Assembly: GCA_024639205.1 (NCBI GenBank)
Contig: JAHEIV010000042.1
Coordinates: 1-12,264, forward strand
Reading direction: 5' to 3'
From: Deltaproteobacteria bacterium
GTDB taxonomy: Bacteria; Desulfobacterota; Desulfobacteria; Desulfobacterales; SG8-13
DNA length: 12,264 nucleotides
The position numbers and the translations under genes were made by a program. Position 1 is the stretch's first letter; each line of letters begins with the position of its first letter. This document shows, in pieces, positions 1 through 7,326 of the stretch. Below the pieces are notes generated by a model. It had not been told where the DNA came from. It saw only the letters and a program-made list of their open reading frames with translations, and did no database searches.

Positions 1-51
1 CCCGGGATAAGAGTCCGGAAAGTAAACACAACTGCCGACAAAAATCAAACG

Positions 52-80
52 AAAACAAAAATCCCGCCCGGAAGCGGGAT
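52..80 (-). terminator. Rho-independent terminator of phoU
   Basis: On the minus strand a perfect 7-bp stem (ATCCCGC/GCGGGAT, arms 80-74 and 67-61, 6-nt loop) is followed by a T-rich tract (TTTTTGTTTTC, 60-50). It lies about 30 nt past the phoU stop codon and is correctly oriented to end that transcript. No other gene in the window has a terminator this clear. Confidence 0.85.
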
Positions 81-112
81 GGCATCGGCAAATGGAAGGG
101 GCCGCCAACGGA

Positions 113-769
113 TCAGTACTGGCCGTGACGGATGATCTCCCCTTCGATCAAATAGATCACGCTCTCGGCGATATTGGTGGCGTGATCGGCCAGTCGCTCC
201 AGATGGCGGGATACGAGCAGCAAGTTGATCAGGTAGCCCATCTGACCGGGCTGGTTTTTCATGGCCCTTTTGATCTGATCGTAGGCATCTTTCTGTATCT
301 TGTCGACCTCATCGTCGAGCATCAACACCTTCAAAGCAAGATCGTTGTCCAGGTTTACCAGCGCATCCAGGCTCATTCGCAGCATGGCCTCGGCCTTTTC
401 GGCCATAAAGGAGTAGTCGAACTCGAAAGATGGGTCCGATTGCTTGACCAGCACCCCCACCCGTTGGGCGATGTTCACTGCCTGGTCCCCGATACGTTCC
501 AATTCACCGTTGATTTTGATCACGGTGACCAGAAAGCGCAGATCGACGGCGACCGGCTGGTGCAGTGCGAGCACTTTCAGGCACTCTTCCTCGATTTCCA
601 CTTCCATCTCGTCGATCTCATAGTCGTTCTGGATGATCTCTTGCGCCCCCCGGGCGTCTTTGTTTTCCACCGCAGTGACTGCCATCCGAACCCGCTCCTC
701 CACCAGCGATCCCAGTGATAGAATCCGCTTTTTTACCTGGTTGAGTTCCTTTATAAAACGCTTGGCCAT
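113..769 (-). CDS. phoU: PhoU, phosphate signalling/transport regulator
   Basis: Cytoplasmic all-helical regulator of 218 residues, the usual PhoU length. The family links the Pst transporter to the PhoR/PhoB sensor system and restrains phosphate uptake when phosphate is plentiful. The two family metal-binding signatures are plain and exactly 100 residues apart: ERIGDQAVNIAQ (91-102) and ERLADHATNIAE (191-202), reflecting the internal three-helix-bundle duplication. The ATG at 769 is chosen because AGGGGAG precedes it at good spacing and the family begins at about this point; the frame stays open to 880, but the extra 37 residues do not look like PhoU. It normally sits behind pstSCAB. Here it appears monocistronic, with a long spacer upstream and a terminator downstream. 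No convincing Pho box was found. Confidence 0.95.
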   Translation of the reverse strand: MAKRFIKELNQVKKRILSLGSLVEERVRMAVTAVENKDARGAQEIIQNDYEIDEMEVEIEEECLKVLALHQPVAVDLRFLVTVIKINGELERIGDQAVNIAQRVGVLVKQSDPSFEFDYSFMAEKAEAMLRMSLDALVNLDNDLALKVLMLDDEVDKIQKDAYDQIKRAMKNQPGQMGYLINLLLVSRHLERLADHATNIAESVIYLIEGEIIRHGQY

Positions 770-1191
770 GTCGCTCCCCTTGCTTTGAATCCACCGGTAA
801 TCTTCATTGTCTGCCGGGTTCGGCACTGTTGCCCGAATCGAAAATTGTTGTGTGAGCACTGCTTTTCCGCAATCATGCACGATGGTGGTCCAATGTTTAG
901 CCTATCCGATTATCGGCGTCAATCGGACCGAACCCTCAACCGATACCGATAATACTCGATTGTTAGGTTTTGGTTCGAAAACCGTTACATTTATGTGAAA
1001 TTTCCGGTTTTTAGCAGTTCACCGAACCGCACACTTCGAGAATATCTGCACCCATCGACAGCGGGTCAACTTGACCATAAGCCGTTTCCGGACGACGCTG
1101 CCAATTCCCTCCAGTGCCAAACCCGACCCTTTTGCTCAGATATCGAACCGAGCGATTGCAGGTGTCATTGAATGCCACTTTCTTGAGAATG

Positions 1192-1211
1192 GATACGGAC
1201 GGTTCCGTATC
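1192..1211. repeat. Perfect 8-bp inverted repeat (hairpin or operator)
   Basis: GATACGGA (1192-1199) and TCCGTATC (1204-1211) are exact reverse complements around a CGGT tetraloop. ACACATTTTA follows on the plus strand, so a weak terminator is possible, as is a dimeric operator. It lies about 135 bp before the PhoH2 start. Confidence 0.5.
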
Positions 1212-1260
1212 ACACATTTTATGGTGTTCAATCATAATCGTTTATGCTATATGTTGTATA

Positions 1261-1277
1261 TCATCCGTTTCGGATGA
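1261..1277. repeat. Perfect 7-bp inverted repeat in PhoH2 leader
   Basis: TCATCCG (1261-1267) and CGGATGA (1271-1277) flank a 3-nt loop. No T-tract follows. The position upstream of the boxA-like element mimics the boxB-then-boxA order of rRNA leaders; that reading is inference. Confidence 0.5.
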
Positions 1278-1308
1278 ATGGGTTGGACGGGGGTTGCGTT
1301 CACACATC

Positions 1309-1320
1309 GTTCTTTAACAA
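1309..1320 (+). promoter_or_regulatory. boxA-like antitermination element
   Basis: GTTCTTTAACAATTCTGA begins at 1309. Compared with the E. coli rrn boxA TGCTCTTTAACA, the 12 bases at 1309-1320 or their one-base-left register share CTTTAACA (register 1308-1319 or nearby gives about 10 of 12 matches). boxA is bound as RNA by NusB-S10 and makes transcription processive in rRNA operons. Here it lies 24 nt before a protein-coding start, with no rRNA gene nearby. The match is visible in the sequence; a function here is inference. Confidence 0.4.
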
Positions 1321-1344
1321 TTCTGATCAGGGAGTAGATGCTAC

Positions 1345-2538
1345 ATGGAAATTCAAAAAAACTACATTGTCGACACGAATGTACTGCTCGAAGATCCGAA
1401 TGCACTCTTCAAACTGAGAAATGGAAACGAAAATGCCGTCTACATACCGTATCATGTTTTGCTTGAGCTAAACCGGTTTAAAAAAGACCCTCGCCTGGGA
1501 CACATCGCCACCCGGGCCATCCGCAACATCTCCAACTACCCCGACCAGTTTGGACTGCTGAAAACCACCAGCGTCGCCAAAGCCTTCTCCAGCCAGGTGG
1601 ACAGCCACATCCTGGAAGAAATCCGAGAAAGCGGTCTGCCGGAACCGATCCTGGTCACCAACGACAGGGTTTTCCAGTTGCAGGCCGGCACGCACGGCAT
1701 TGCCAGCGAAGCATACAAGGAGTCCGTTCCGTCCAAGTCCGAAGCGAAGCGATATAACGGATTCATAGAAAATCCGGCAGAGCGGATCCACAACTGCTTC
1801 ATGTGGAATGACTCCGGAAAACCGGTATTCTACGGTGCCAGCGAAGAAAAGGTGATCGATTACCAGCACAAGACCTGGAATGTTATCCCTCGCAGTGTTT
1901 ATCAGAACCTGGCGCTGGAACTGATGAACCATCCCGACATTCACGTCACCACCGTTCAAAGCGCCGCCGGCTATGGCAAAAGCTTTCTGGCCCTGGCCTC
2001 GGCGCTTTACCAGACCCTGGAGAAAAAGACCTACGAAAAGATTTATGTGGTCAAGCCGATGATCGAGATCGGGCAGAAACTCGGCTATCTGCCCGGTAGA
2101 ATTGATGAAAAGATGGAGCCCTACACCCGTTATATCTCTGATTTGCTGTTGAAGCTGCACAGACTCAGACCGGCCAATCGCATTTTCACCTCCACCGATC
2201 AAGTGCCGCCGGTATACGATTTGAAGCGATTCGAACTGCTGCCGCTGGCCTACATTCGCGGTATGAACATCGAAAACGCGGTGGTGATTGTCGATGAAAT
2301 GCAAAACATGTCCCGCAGCGAGTGCCGGTCGCTTCTTTCCCGCATGGGCGAAGGCGTCAAATGTTTCTGTTTGGGCGATATCCACCAGGTGGACAACCCG
2401 TACCTGAACATCGACAACAACGGCATGAACTGGGTGGTCAACAAGTTTAAAGGCAGCCGAATCTATGCCCACCTGGGGCTCAGAGGCGATAAATCCCGCG
2501 GCCCGATTACGGATCTGGTGATCCGTTCCGGATTATAG
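1345..2538 (+). CDS. phoH2: PhoH2-type protein: PIN nuclease fused to PhoH ATPase
   Basis: Predicted cytoplasmic RNA helicase/ribonuclease of 397 residues. The N-terminal PIN domain (about 6-125) shows VDTNVLLED with Asp10, LLELNRFKK with Glu41 and VTNDR with Asp107, matching PIN acidic residues. The PhoH ATPase follows (about 185-395): Walker A SAAGYGKS (206-213), the family stretch KPMIEIGQKLGYLPG (237-251), Walker B VVIVDE (313-318) and LGDIHQVDNP (343-352). The Walker A first glycine is Ser and the usual Thr before GK is Tyr, which is uncommon but keeps GKS. Known members of this architecture (for example mycobacterial PhoH2) unwind and cut RNA. GGGAG lies about 9-10 nt before the ATG; the nearby ATG at 1338 is out of frame. 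Its leader carries hairpins and a boxA-like site. Despite the name, a phosphate role is not shown by the sequence. Confidence 0.93.
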   Translation: MEIQKNYIVDTNVLLEDPNALFKLRNGNENAVYIPYHVLLELNRFKKDPRLGHIATRAIRNISNYPDQFGLLKTTSVAKAFSSQVDSHILEEIRESGLPEPILVTNDRVFQLQAGTHGIASEAYKESVPSKSEAKRYNGFIENPAERIHNCFMWNDSGKPVFYGASEEKVIDYQHKTWNVIPRSVYQNLALELMNHPDIHVTTVQSAAGYGKSFLALASALYQTLEKKTYEKIYVVKPMIEIGQKLGYLPGRIDEKMEPYTRYISDLLLKLHRLRPANRIFTSTDQVPPVYDLKRFELLPLAYIRGMNIENAVVIVDEMQNMSRSECRSLLSRMGEGVKCFCLGDIHQVDNPYLNIDNNGMNWVVNKFKGSRIYAHLGLRGDKSRGPITDLVIRSGL

Positions 2539-2764
2539 CCGCCCCCGAATATTACAGCGAATCAGCAGTTGTTACCGTTGGTTTGGCAGGGTCTTTCTTG
2601 CCCTTACTCACCCTACCGGCCATCCAGTAAGCATCTCTGGCGGACTTTTTCCGCATTTACCCGGGGGGTGCCCTGGCCGACGGATATTCCGGTCGGTGCG
2701 GCGCTCGGTGTGCAGTGCGGACCGAGAAACCTGGCGATCATCGTTGAGCTCGATAGAACCGCGA

Positions 2765-3808
2765 ATGAATATTCTGTATGGTGTTCAGGCAACCGGCAAC
2801 GGGCACATCAGCCGTTCCCGGGAGGTGGTACAAAAGCTCAAGGAGCTCGGAAGCACCGTCAGGGTCTTGTTCAGCGGCAGGGAGCCGGATCGACTCGTCG
2901 ATGTTGAAGTTTTTGAGCCCTACACGGTTCTTCCCGGACTGACCTTTCAAACAAACAAAGGAAAAATCCAGGTTCTTCGAACCGCTTCACGGTTACACCT
3001 GCTGCGCTTTTACCGGGATATCTTCTCTTTCGATGCCTCCGGCATCGATCTGATCATCACGGACTTTGAACCGATCTCCGCCCGCGTCGCCCGCCGCTGT
3101 CGGATTCCCTCCATCGGTATCGGTCACCAGTACGCCTTCTTGCATCCAATTCCCATGGCCGGAGCCAACCCGGTTTCCCGCTGGGTCCTGGTGAATTTTG
3201 CTCCGGTGGACATTTCCCTCGGACTTCACTGGCACCACTTCGGTTTTCCGATTCTGCCGCCGATCATACCACATCAGCTGAGTGTCGATCGGCCGGTCGA
3301 TCACAAAAAGATCCTGGTTTATCTGCCCTTTGAAAGTCTGACCGAGGTGAAGAAGACATTCGAATCGATCACTGCCCATCACTTTTATATCTACAGCAGC
3401 GAAAACGTCCGGCAGGCGGTCGACCAGGAAAATCTGCACTTGCGTCCTTTTTCCCGTCAGGGATTCCTGAACGATCTGGTGGAGTGCTCCGGCGTAATCT
3501 GTAATGCAGGATTCGAGCTGGCCAGCGAAGCGCTGCACATTGGGAAAAAATTGCTGGTAAAGCCGCTCGAGGGTCAACTGGAACAGCTGTCCAATGCGCT
3601 GGCTATCACGCAACTTGGGCTGGGAGATGTGATGGACAGTCTGGATCCGCAGCGCATCGAACTGTGGCTGCAACGCACAGCAGATCCTCCGATGAATTAT
3701 CCGGACGTAGCAGGCATCCTTGCCCGCTGGCTGGCGCAGGGCCGATGGGACGATCTGGATCGTCTGGCCCGAGAGACCTGGCAGCAAACCGGCCGGCAGA
3801 TCAGTTAG
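2765..3808 (+). CDS. MJ1255/VC2487-family glycosyltransferase (GT-B-like)
   Basis: Predicted glycosyltransferase of 347 residues without signal peptide or clear membrane helix; acceptor and donor unknown. It begins with the family hallmark MNILYGVQATGNGHISRS (1-18), the N-terminal Rossmann strand plus Gly-rich loop. DLIITDFEPIS (95-105) follows in the same domain. The C-terminal nucleotide-sugar half carries CNAGFELASEALHIGKK (246-262) and KPLEGQLEQLSNA (266-278), as in MurG-like and UDP-glycosyltransferase-like folds. The ATG at 2765 is chosen because the family starts exactly there; a GTG at 2696 would add 23 low-quality residues. No strong ribosome-binding site precedes the ATG. It lies 226 bp behind the PhoH2 gene with no clear terminator between, so read-through is possible, and it converges on the phosphotransferase gene. 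Confidence 0.88.
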   Translation: MNILYGVQATGNGHISRSREVVQKLKELGSTVRVLFSGREPDRLVDVEVFEPYTVLPGLTFQTNKGKIQVLRTASRLHLLRFYRDIFSFDASGIDLIITDFEPISARVARRCRIPSIGIGHQYAFLHPIPMAGANPVSRWVLVNFAPVDISLGLHWHHFGFPILPPIIPHQLSVDRPVDHKKILVYLPFESLTEVKKTFESITAHHFYIYSSENVRQAVDQENLHLRPFSRQGFLNDLVECSGVICNAGFELASEALHIGKKLLVKPLEGQLEQLSNALAITQLGLGDVMDSLDPQRIELWLQRTADPPMNYPDVAGILARWLAQGRWDDLDRLARETWQQTGRQIS

Positions 3809-4050
3809 GTTCGAATGGGGTTCTGCGGCTGGTTCGCGGCAGCCCGAAGGGCTCTCACTGCAGGCAGCGTGCCATGGCTGCGGACCCGGAATCATTATAG
3901 CCGTCTTACGAAACAGCAGATCCCGTTCAAGGACAGGGCGCCCGGCAGGTTGATAACTGCACGTGCAAGCGCGGCACGGTGGTAGGTGAGTATTTCAATT
4001 TGCGGGACTTTGCGGCCTTTGAGCGGTGGATGCACTGTTGAGACGACCCA

Positions 4051-6528
4051 TTACTCTTCTTGGATCCGTACCAGGCCAAGTCCGCCGTCGATGCTGATCA
4101 GGGCCCCATCCGGTATGATGCGGGTCGCCTGCCGGATTCCTACGATCGCCGGTACTTTCAGTTCGCGGGCAACGATGGAGCAGTGATTCAGCAGCCCGCC
4201 TTCTTCAACCACTATTCCGCTGACCATGCTCAGTATGGGAGTCCATCCCGGATCGGTGTTCTGTGCGATCAGGATCTCTCCCCCGCTCAGATTCGAGCAA
4301 GTCGGGTCGCGTACGATTTTTGCCCGACCGGTCACCCGCCCCGGGCTGGTGCCGATTCCTCGGAGAACCCGTGTGGTTGTCGGAAATTCTTCCACGGGTC
4401 TTCCATCGATATAGGAAGTGTACACTTCGACACGCTGATGGTACTGGCGATAACGCTCTGCGGAAACCTCCCCGGCTTTTTCCAGCGAGAGCTCGCCCGC
4501 CACCAACGCGTGCAGTTCCTCTGCATACAGGAACATCACCCGTTCATCCATCCCGGTAAGCTTGCCGAGTGTAAGCAGGGACCGGCGGATCTCATACAGC
4601 GCTTCGTCCAGAAGAAATCGCAGCTCTTCCCGCAGGTCTAGAAAACGACTCGTCAAACGAACCACTATCGGAAGTATTCGACGCAGGAGGATCGATCCGA
4701 TCCCCGCCCTGACTGGCGCTTTTTCGGGTGTGTCGTCTCCGGCCGGACCGTGGTTTGAAACAGCAGGCGCCTTTCCCCGCTGTAAATCCGTGGGATAAGC
4801 ACTCCGATCATCGGTCCTGCCTTCCGGATACCGCCGAACCAGGGCCTGAAGGATGGCGATCACCTCTTCCGGGGCTTCGGCCCAGCGTTTGACAACCAGG
4901 GTGCGGTGCCGGCTGCGGCAGCCATAGCGGTTGATAAAGTGGTTGAGCATCTGCTGAAATTCCGTTGGCAATTGCCCCAACAACATCTCAGGGTCCTCGG
5001 AAATCACCCGCTTTGCAAGTTTCCGATCCTGCCGCAGGCTCTCGGCCATCCGGCGAAATTGGCGTTCGATGCAGATCGTTACATTCCGGCCGCGCTCGGA
5101 CAGAAGACCGAGAAATTCCGAATGGCTGAGACCGGTCAGATCGACGCTCACCCATCGCAGAAGCCAGGTGAAAACAGTGGCATGCGAATAGGGCCACTGA
5201 TTTTTTTCCTGAATAACGGCCATCGCTTCAAGGGCGCCAAGCGTTTTGCGCAATGCCTGCACCGGCGTACGGTCCGGCATAGAGCGAACGTTCGCCAGCA
5301 ACTGCCGGATCTTTTTACGATGGCTGGATTGAAATGCGCGGCAGACCATCGGGTTGGCTTCCGGCTCGATCAGGATCAGCAAAACCGCGCGTAGCGCAAC
5401 CGCCACCTGCGACCGGATGCGGGCGACGGGAAGATGGTCGACAGTAACTCCATCCGGAAACAGCGCCTTCAGATCCGAGGTGCGAAAGCGACGGGGGAGC
5501 AGCGAAACCACCTGGCGGATACTTTCACAGTTGATGTAAAGGTATCCGTTGATTACCGCAAGGGTCGGCCGAATGACCGGTATGCCCAGAATTCGGCAGG
5601 TCCGGGTGAGGGTGAATCGCGCCTGGTTGTCCGACATGGCACGCCCCAGAAACGGCGTCAGTCGGTCTGCCCACAGGTCGTTGGCGATTTTTCGGGTCCA
5701 GGTGCCGGAGGGAACACCGGCATAGGCTTCGGCAGTCGTGGTGATTCGGCGGGACTGCAGGAGCCAGAGCATTCCGGTCTCATCGATAGCCCACTCGATG
5801 TCCAGGTGTCCCTGCCCGAAAGTGTTCTCGAGTTTTCTCAGCAAAGCGGCGATCTGCCGCCATTGGTCGGTGCTGAGCGGACCTCGGCCCGCACCCTCTT
5901 CCGCATCCGGACGCTCCACCCGGGTCCGGCCGATCGGATCCACAAAAGCGCGGTGGGGAGACAGCCGCCCGCTGACCAGCGGTTCGGCCAGCCCATAAAC
6001 CGCTTCGATAACGATCTCTCCACTTGCGGGATTGACCGGATGACACCCGAAGGCCACACCGGCGGCGGCAGCCTTTACCATCCGTTGAACAATCACCCCC
6101 ATCAGGGACGACTGTTTTTTCGCAGGCTCCTTTGCGCCGGACCGCTCATAGCTCTGAACGATTCCCGCGCTCGCGCTTTGCCAGCACCGCACTATTTTGC
6201 TTCGTAAATTTTCTTGACTGAAGATATTTAGAAAGGATTGGTACTGACCGGCAAAACTCTGATTTTCAAGATCCTCCCGCACCGCCGATGAGCGAATCGA
6301 AACACCCCTGGAAAGATCGAGCTCATCGGCAAACCGCTGCACCTCGGCATGAAGATCATCGGGCCAGCTCTGGTGCAAGGAAAAATGCCGGTGGGCCTCG
6401 GTGCTGATGGCCGCCGCCGGCGGAACGGCAAATCCCGACCGCTGGGCCCGGGCGAGGGAAGCGAACTTTTGACCGACGAGATTCGGGTTCACTGCCCGGT
6501 CGTCATGGAAGGGTATGAGGTATTTCAT
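4051..6528 (-). CDS. PEP-synthase/RPH-like ATP-dependent dikinase
   Basis: Protein of 825 residues in the dikinase superfamily that moves phosphate from ATP to a catalytic His and on to a substrate. The N-terminal ATP-grasp domain shows NLVGQKFASLA (16-26), SIRSSAVREDL (77-87), SFAGQ (91-95), HLDIEWA (241-247) and LLQSRRI (256-262). A long middle region follows, with an Arg- and Pro-rich linker near its end. The C-terminal swivelling domain starts at about GIGTSPGRVTGRA and carries the phospho-acceptor His near 782 in EEGGLLNHCSIVAREL, then PAIVGI and SIDGG. The C-terminal PEP/pyruvate TIM barrel of PpsA and PpdK is absent, so the layout matches rifampin phosphotransferase; the substrate is unknown. 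AAAAGGAGG then GTG then ATG: I take the ATG at 6528, since the GTG at 6531 abuts the Shine-Dalgarno sequence. It lies 110 bp behind the DUF47 gene, probably in the same transcript. Confidence 0.88.
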   Translation of the reverse strand: MKYLIPFHDDRAVNPNLVGQKFASLARAQRSGFAVPPAAAISTEAHRHFSLHQSWPDDLHAEVQRFADELDLSRGVSIRSSAVREDLENQSFAGQYQSFLNIFSQENLRSKIVRCWQSASAGIVQSYERSGAKEPAKKQSSLMGVIVQRMVKAAAAGVAFGCHPVNPASGEIVIEAVYGLAEPLVSGRLSPHRAFVDPIGRTRVERPDAEEGAGRGPLSTDQWRQIAALLRKLENTFGQGHLDIEWAIDETGMLWLLQSRRITTTAEAYAGVPSGTWTRKIANDLWADRLTPFLGRAMSDNQARFTLTRTCRILGIPVIRPTLAVINGYLYINCESIRQVVSLLPRRFRTSDLKALFPDGVTVDHLPVARIRSQVAVALRAVLLILIEPEANPMVCRAFQSSHRKKIRQLLANVRSMPDRTPVQALRKTLGALEAMAVIQEKNQWPYSHATVFTWLLRWVSVDLTGLSHSEFLGLLSERGRNVTICIERQFRRMAESLRQDRKLAKRVISEDPEMLLGQLPTEFQQMLNHFINRYGCRSRHRTLVVKRWAEAPEEVIAILQALVRRYPEGRTDDRSAYPTDLQRGKAPAVSNHGPAGDDTPEKAPVRAGIGSILLRRILPIVVRLTSRFLDLREELRFLLDEALYEIRRSLLTLGKLTGMDERVMFLYAEELHALVAGELSLEKAGEVSAERYRQYHQRVEVYTSYIDGRPVEEFPTTTRVLRGIGTSPGRVTGRAKIVRDPTCSNLSGGEILIAQNTDPGWTPILSMVSGIVVEEGGLLNHCSIVARELKVPAIVGIRQATRIIPDGALISIDGGLGLVRIQEE

Positions 6529-6638
6529 CACCCTCCTTTTTGCTGAATCTATCGTCCGTCTGTTTCGGAGGTAGGCGGGTGCTGCGGCGAATCAATCGGT
6601 CCGGTCGGCTTTGCTTATAGGGTCCGTTCGATCCCGAG

Positions 6639-7307
6639 TCAGCGCGCAATCATGGCCCGCATCATGTCACCGGAATTTTCGGCATGATCGGCAATCGAGC
6701 CGATGGTTTCCGCCAATCGGACCATGTGGAATACGGTGACCGGATCGGTTTTCATGTTGAGGGCCTTTTCCTTGATGATGTCCTCGAACTTGTCGGCGTT
6801 GTGTTCCTGCTGGCGAAGGGAACGGATGATTTCCTTTACCACCACCCGTTGCGCTTCTGAATATTTCTGGAAATACTTGCGTGCCTCGATCACCATGTGG
6901 CTCAACTCGTCGATGGGGTCGATCACCGCATCCACCAGCAGCAGAAAATCCTTGTACAGCTCTTCCGGTATGCCCGGGTCTTCCCGGTAGGAGATCCAGT
7001 CCAGGGCATCTTCCACCGAATCGAGAACAGCGTCCTGTTCTCTCAGATATCTGAAGATCTGGAATTTGTCCACCGGCAGCAGGGTCCCTTTGGGCAGGTG
7101 GCCGCGGATGCGGCGCTTGACGGCATCGGCCTCATGCTCCAACCGAATGATCTCGCTGCGAAGCTCTTCGAATCGCTGGCAGCGGGTGGACATGTGGCAC
7201 TCGACCGCCTGCTGGAAGGTCCAGGCACACTCTTTTACCTTTTCGGCGTGCTCTTCCAATCCGTCGAACGGGGATGTCATGAACATCGACATAAACGGTA
7301 ACCGCAT
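6639..7307 (-). CDS. DUF47 / PhoU-like Pit accessory protein
   Basis: Cytoplasmic helical protein of 222 residues, typical for DUF47 (TIGR00153-type), a PhoU-fold family usually encoded beside Pit phosphate permeases and thought to control them. Signatures seen: LEHEADAVKRRIRGHLP (56-72), EDALDWISYRE (99-109), a DPIDEL stretch (130-135), QQEHNADKFEDI (166-177) and the C-terminal SIADHAENSGDMMRAMIAR (204-222), which parallels the metal-binding helices of PhoU. The ATG at 7307 has GAAGGAG about 7 nt upstream. It follows pit by only 19 bp on the same strand, so the two are almost certainly co-transcribed. In many genomes the accessory gene precedes pit; here it follows. Confidence 0.93.
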   Translation of the reverse strand: MRLPFMSMFMTSPFDGLEEHAEKVKECAWTFQQAVECHMSTRCQRFEELRSEIIRLEHEADAVKRRIRGHLPKGTLLPVDKFQIFRYLREQDAVLDSVEDALDWISYREDPGIPEELYKDFLLLVDAVIDPIDELSHMVIEARKYFQKYSEAQRVVVKEIIRSLRQQEHNADKFEDIIKEKALNMKTDPVTVFHMVRLAETIGSIADHAENSGDMMRAMIAR

Positions 7308-7326
7308 GGCAGTCTCCTTCGGTAAA

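Larger units (their letters stand above)
770..1344. other. Divergent intergenic region, structured, no gene seen
   Basis: This 575-bp spacer separates phoU (minus) from the PhoH2 gene (plus) and must hold both promoters and leaders. Short frames exist on both strands but none has a ribosome-binding site or a recognisable product. It is rich in inverted repeats: GGTTTT (966-971) and CGGTTTT (1005-1011) can each pair with the same AAAACCG (978-984), and there are hairpins at 1192-1211 and 1261-1277. A boxA-like element sits at 1309-1320. I could not assign a convincing sigma-70 promoter for either gene; a TATGCT at 1243-1248 is a possible -10 for the plus strand. No tRNA was seen. Confidence 0.6.

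Noticed and set aside
1011..1235. Minus-strand frame of 74 codons in the phoU-PhoH2 spacer
   Set aside because: No ribosome-binding site, poor composition, no family resemblance, and it overlaps the palindromic regulatory-looking DNA.
1284..1298. Sigma-54-like TGG...TTGCG element before PhoH2
   Set aside because: The GG to GC spacing is one base too short for the -24/-12 consensus and the CAC core is not matched.
1468..2472. Long minus-strand frame opposite the PhoH2 gene
   Set aside because: It mirrors the codon structure of the clearly real PIN-PhoH gene on the plus strand and has no recognisable domain.
3841..3853. AGCCC-GAA-GGGCT hairpin between the converging genes as a terminator
   Set aside because: The stem is only 5 bp and there is no T-tract on either side.
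5434..6207. Long plus-strand frame opposite the dikinase gene
   Set aside because: Shadow of the ATP-grasp coding region; the minus-strand frame has conserved motifs through the same bases.
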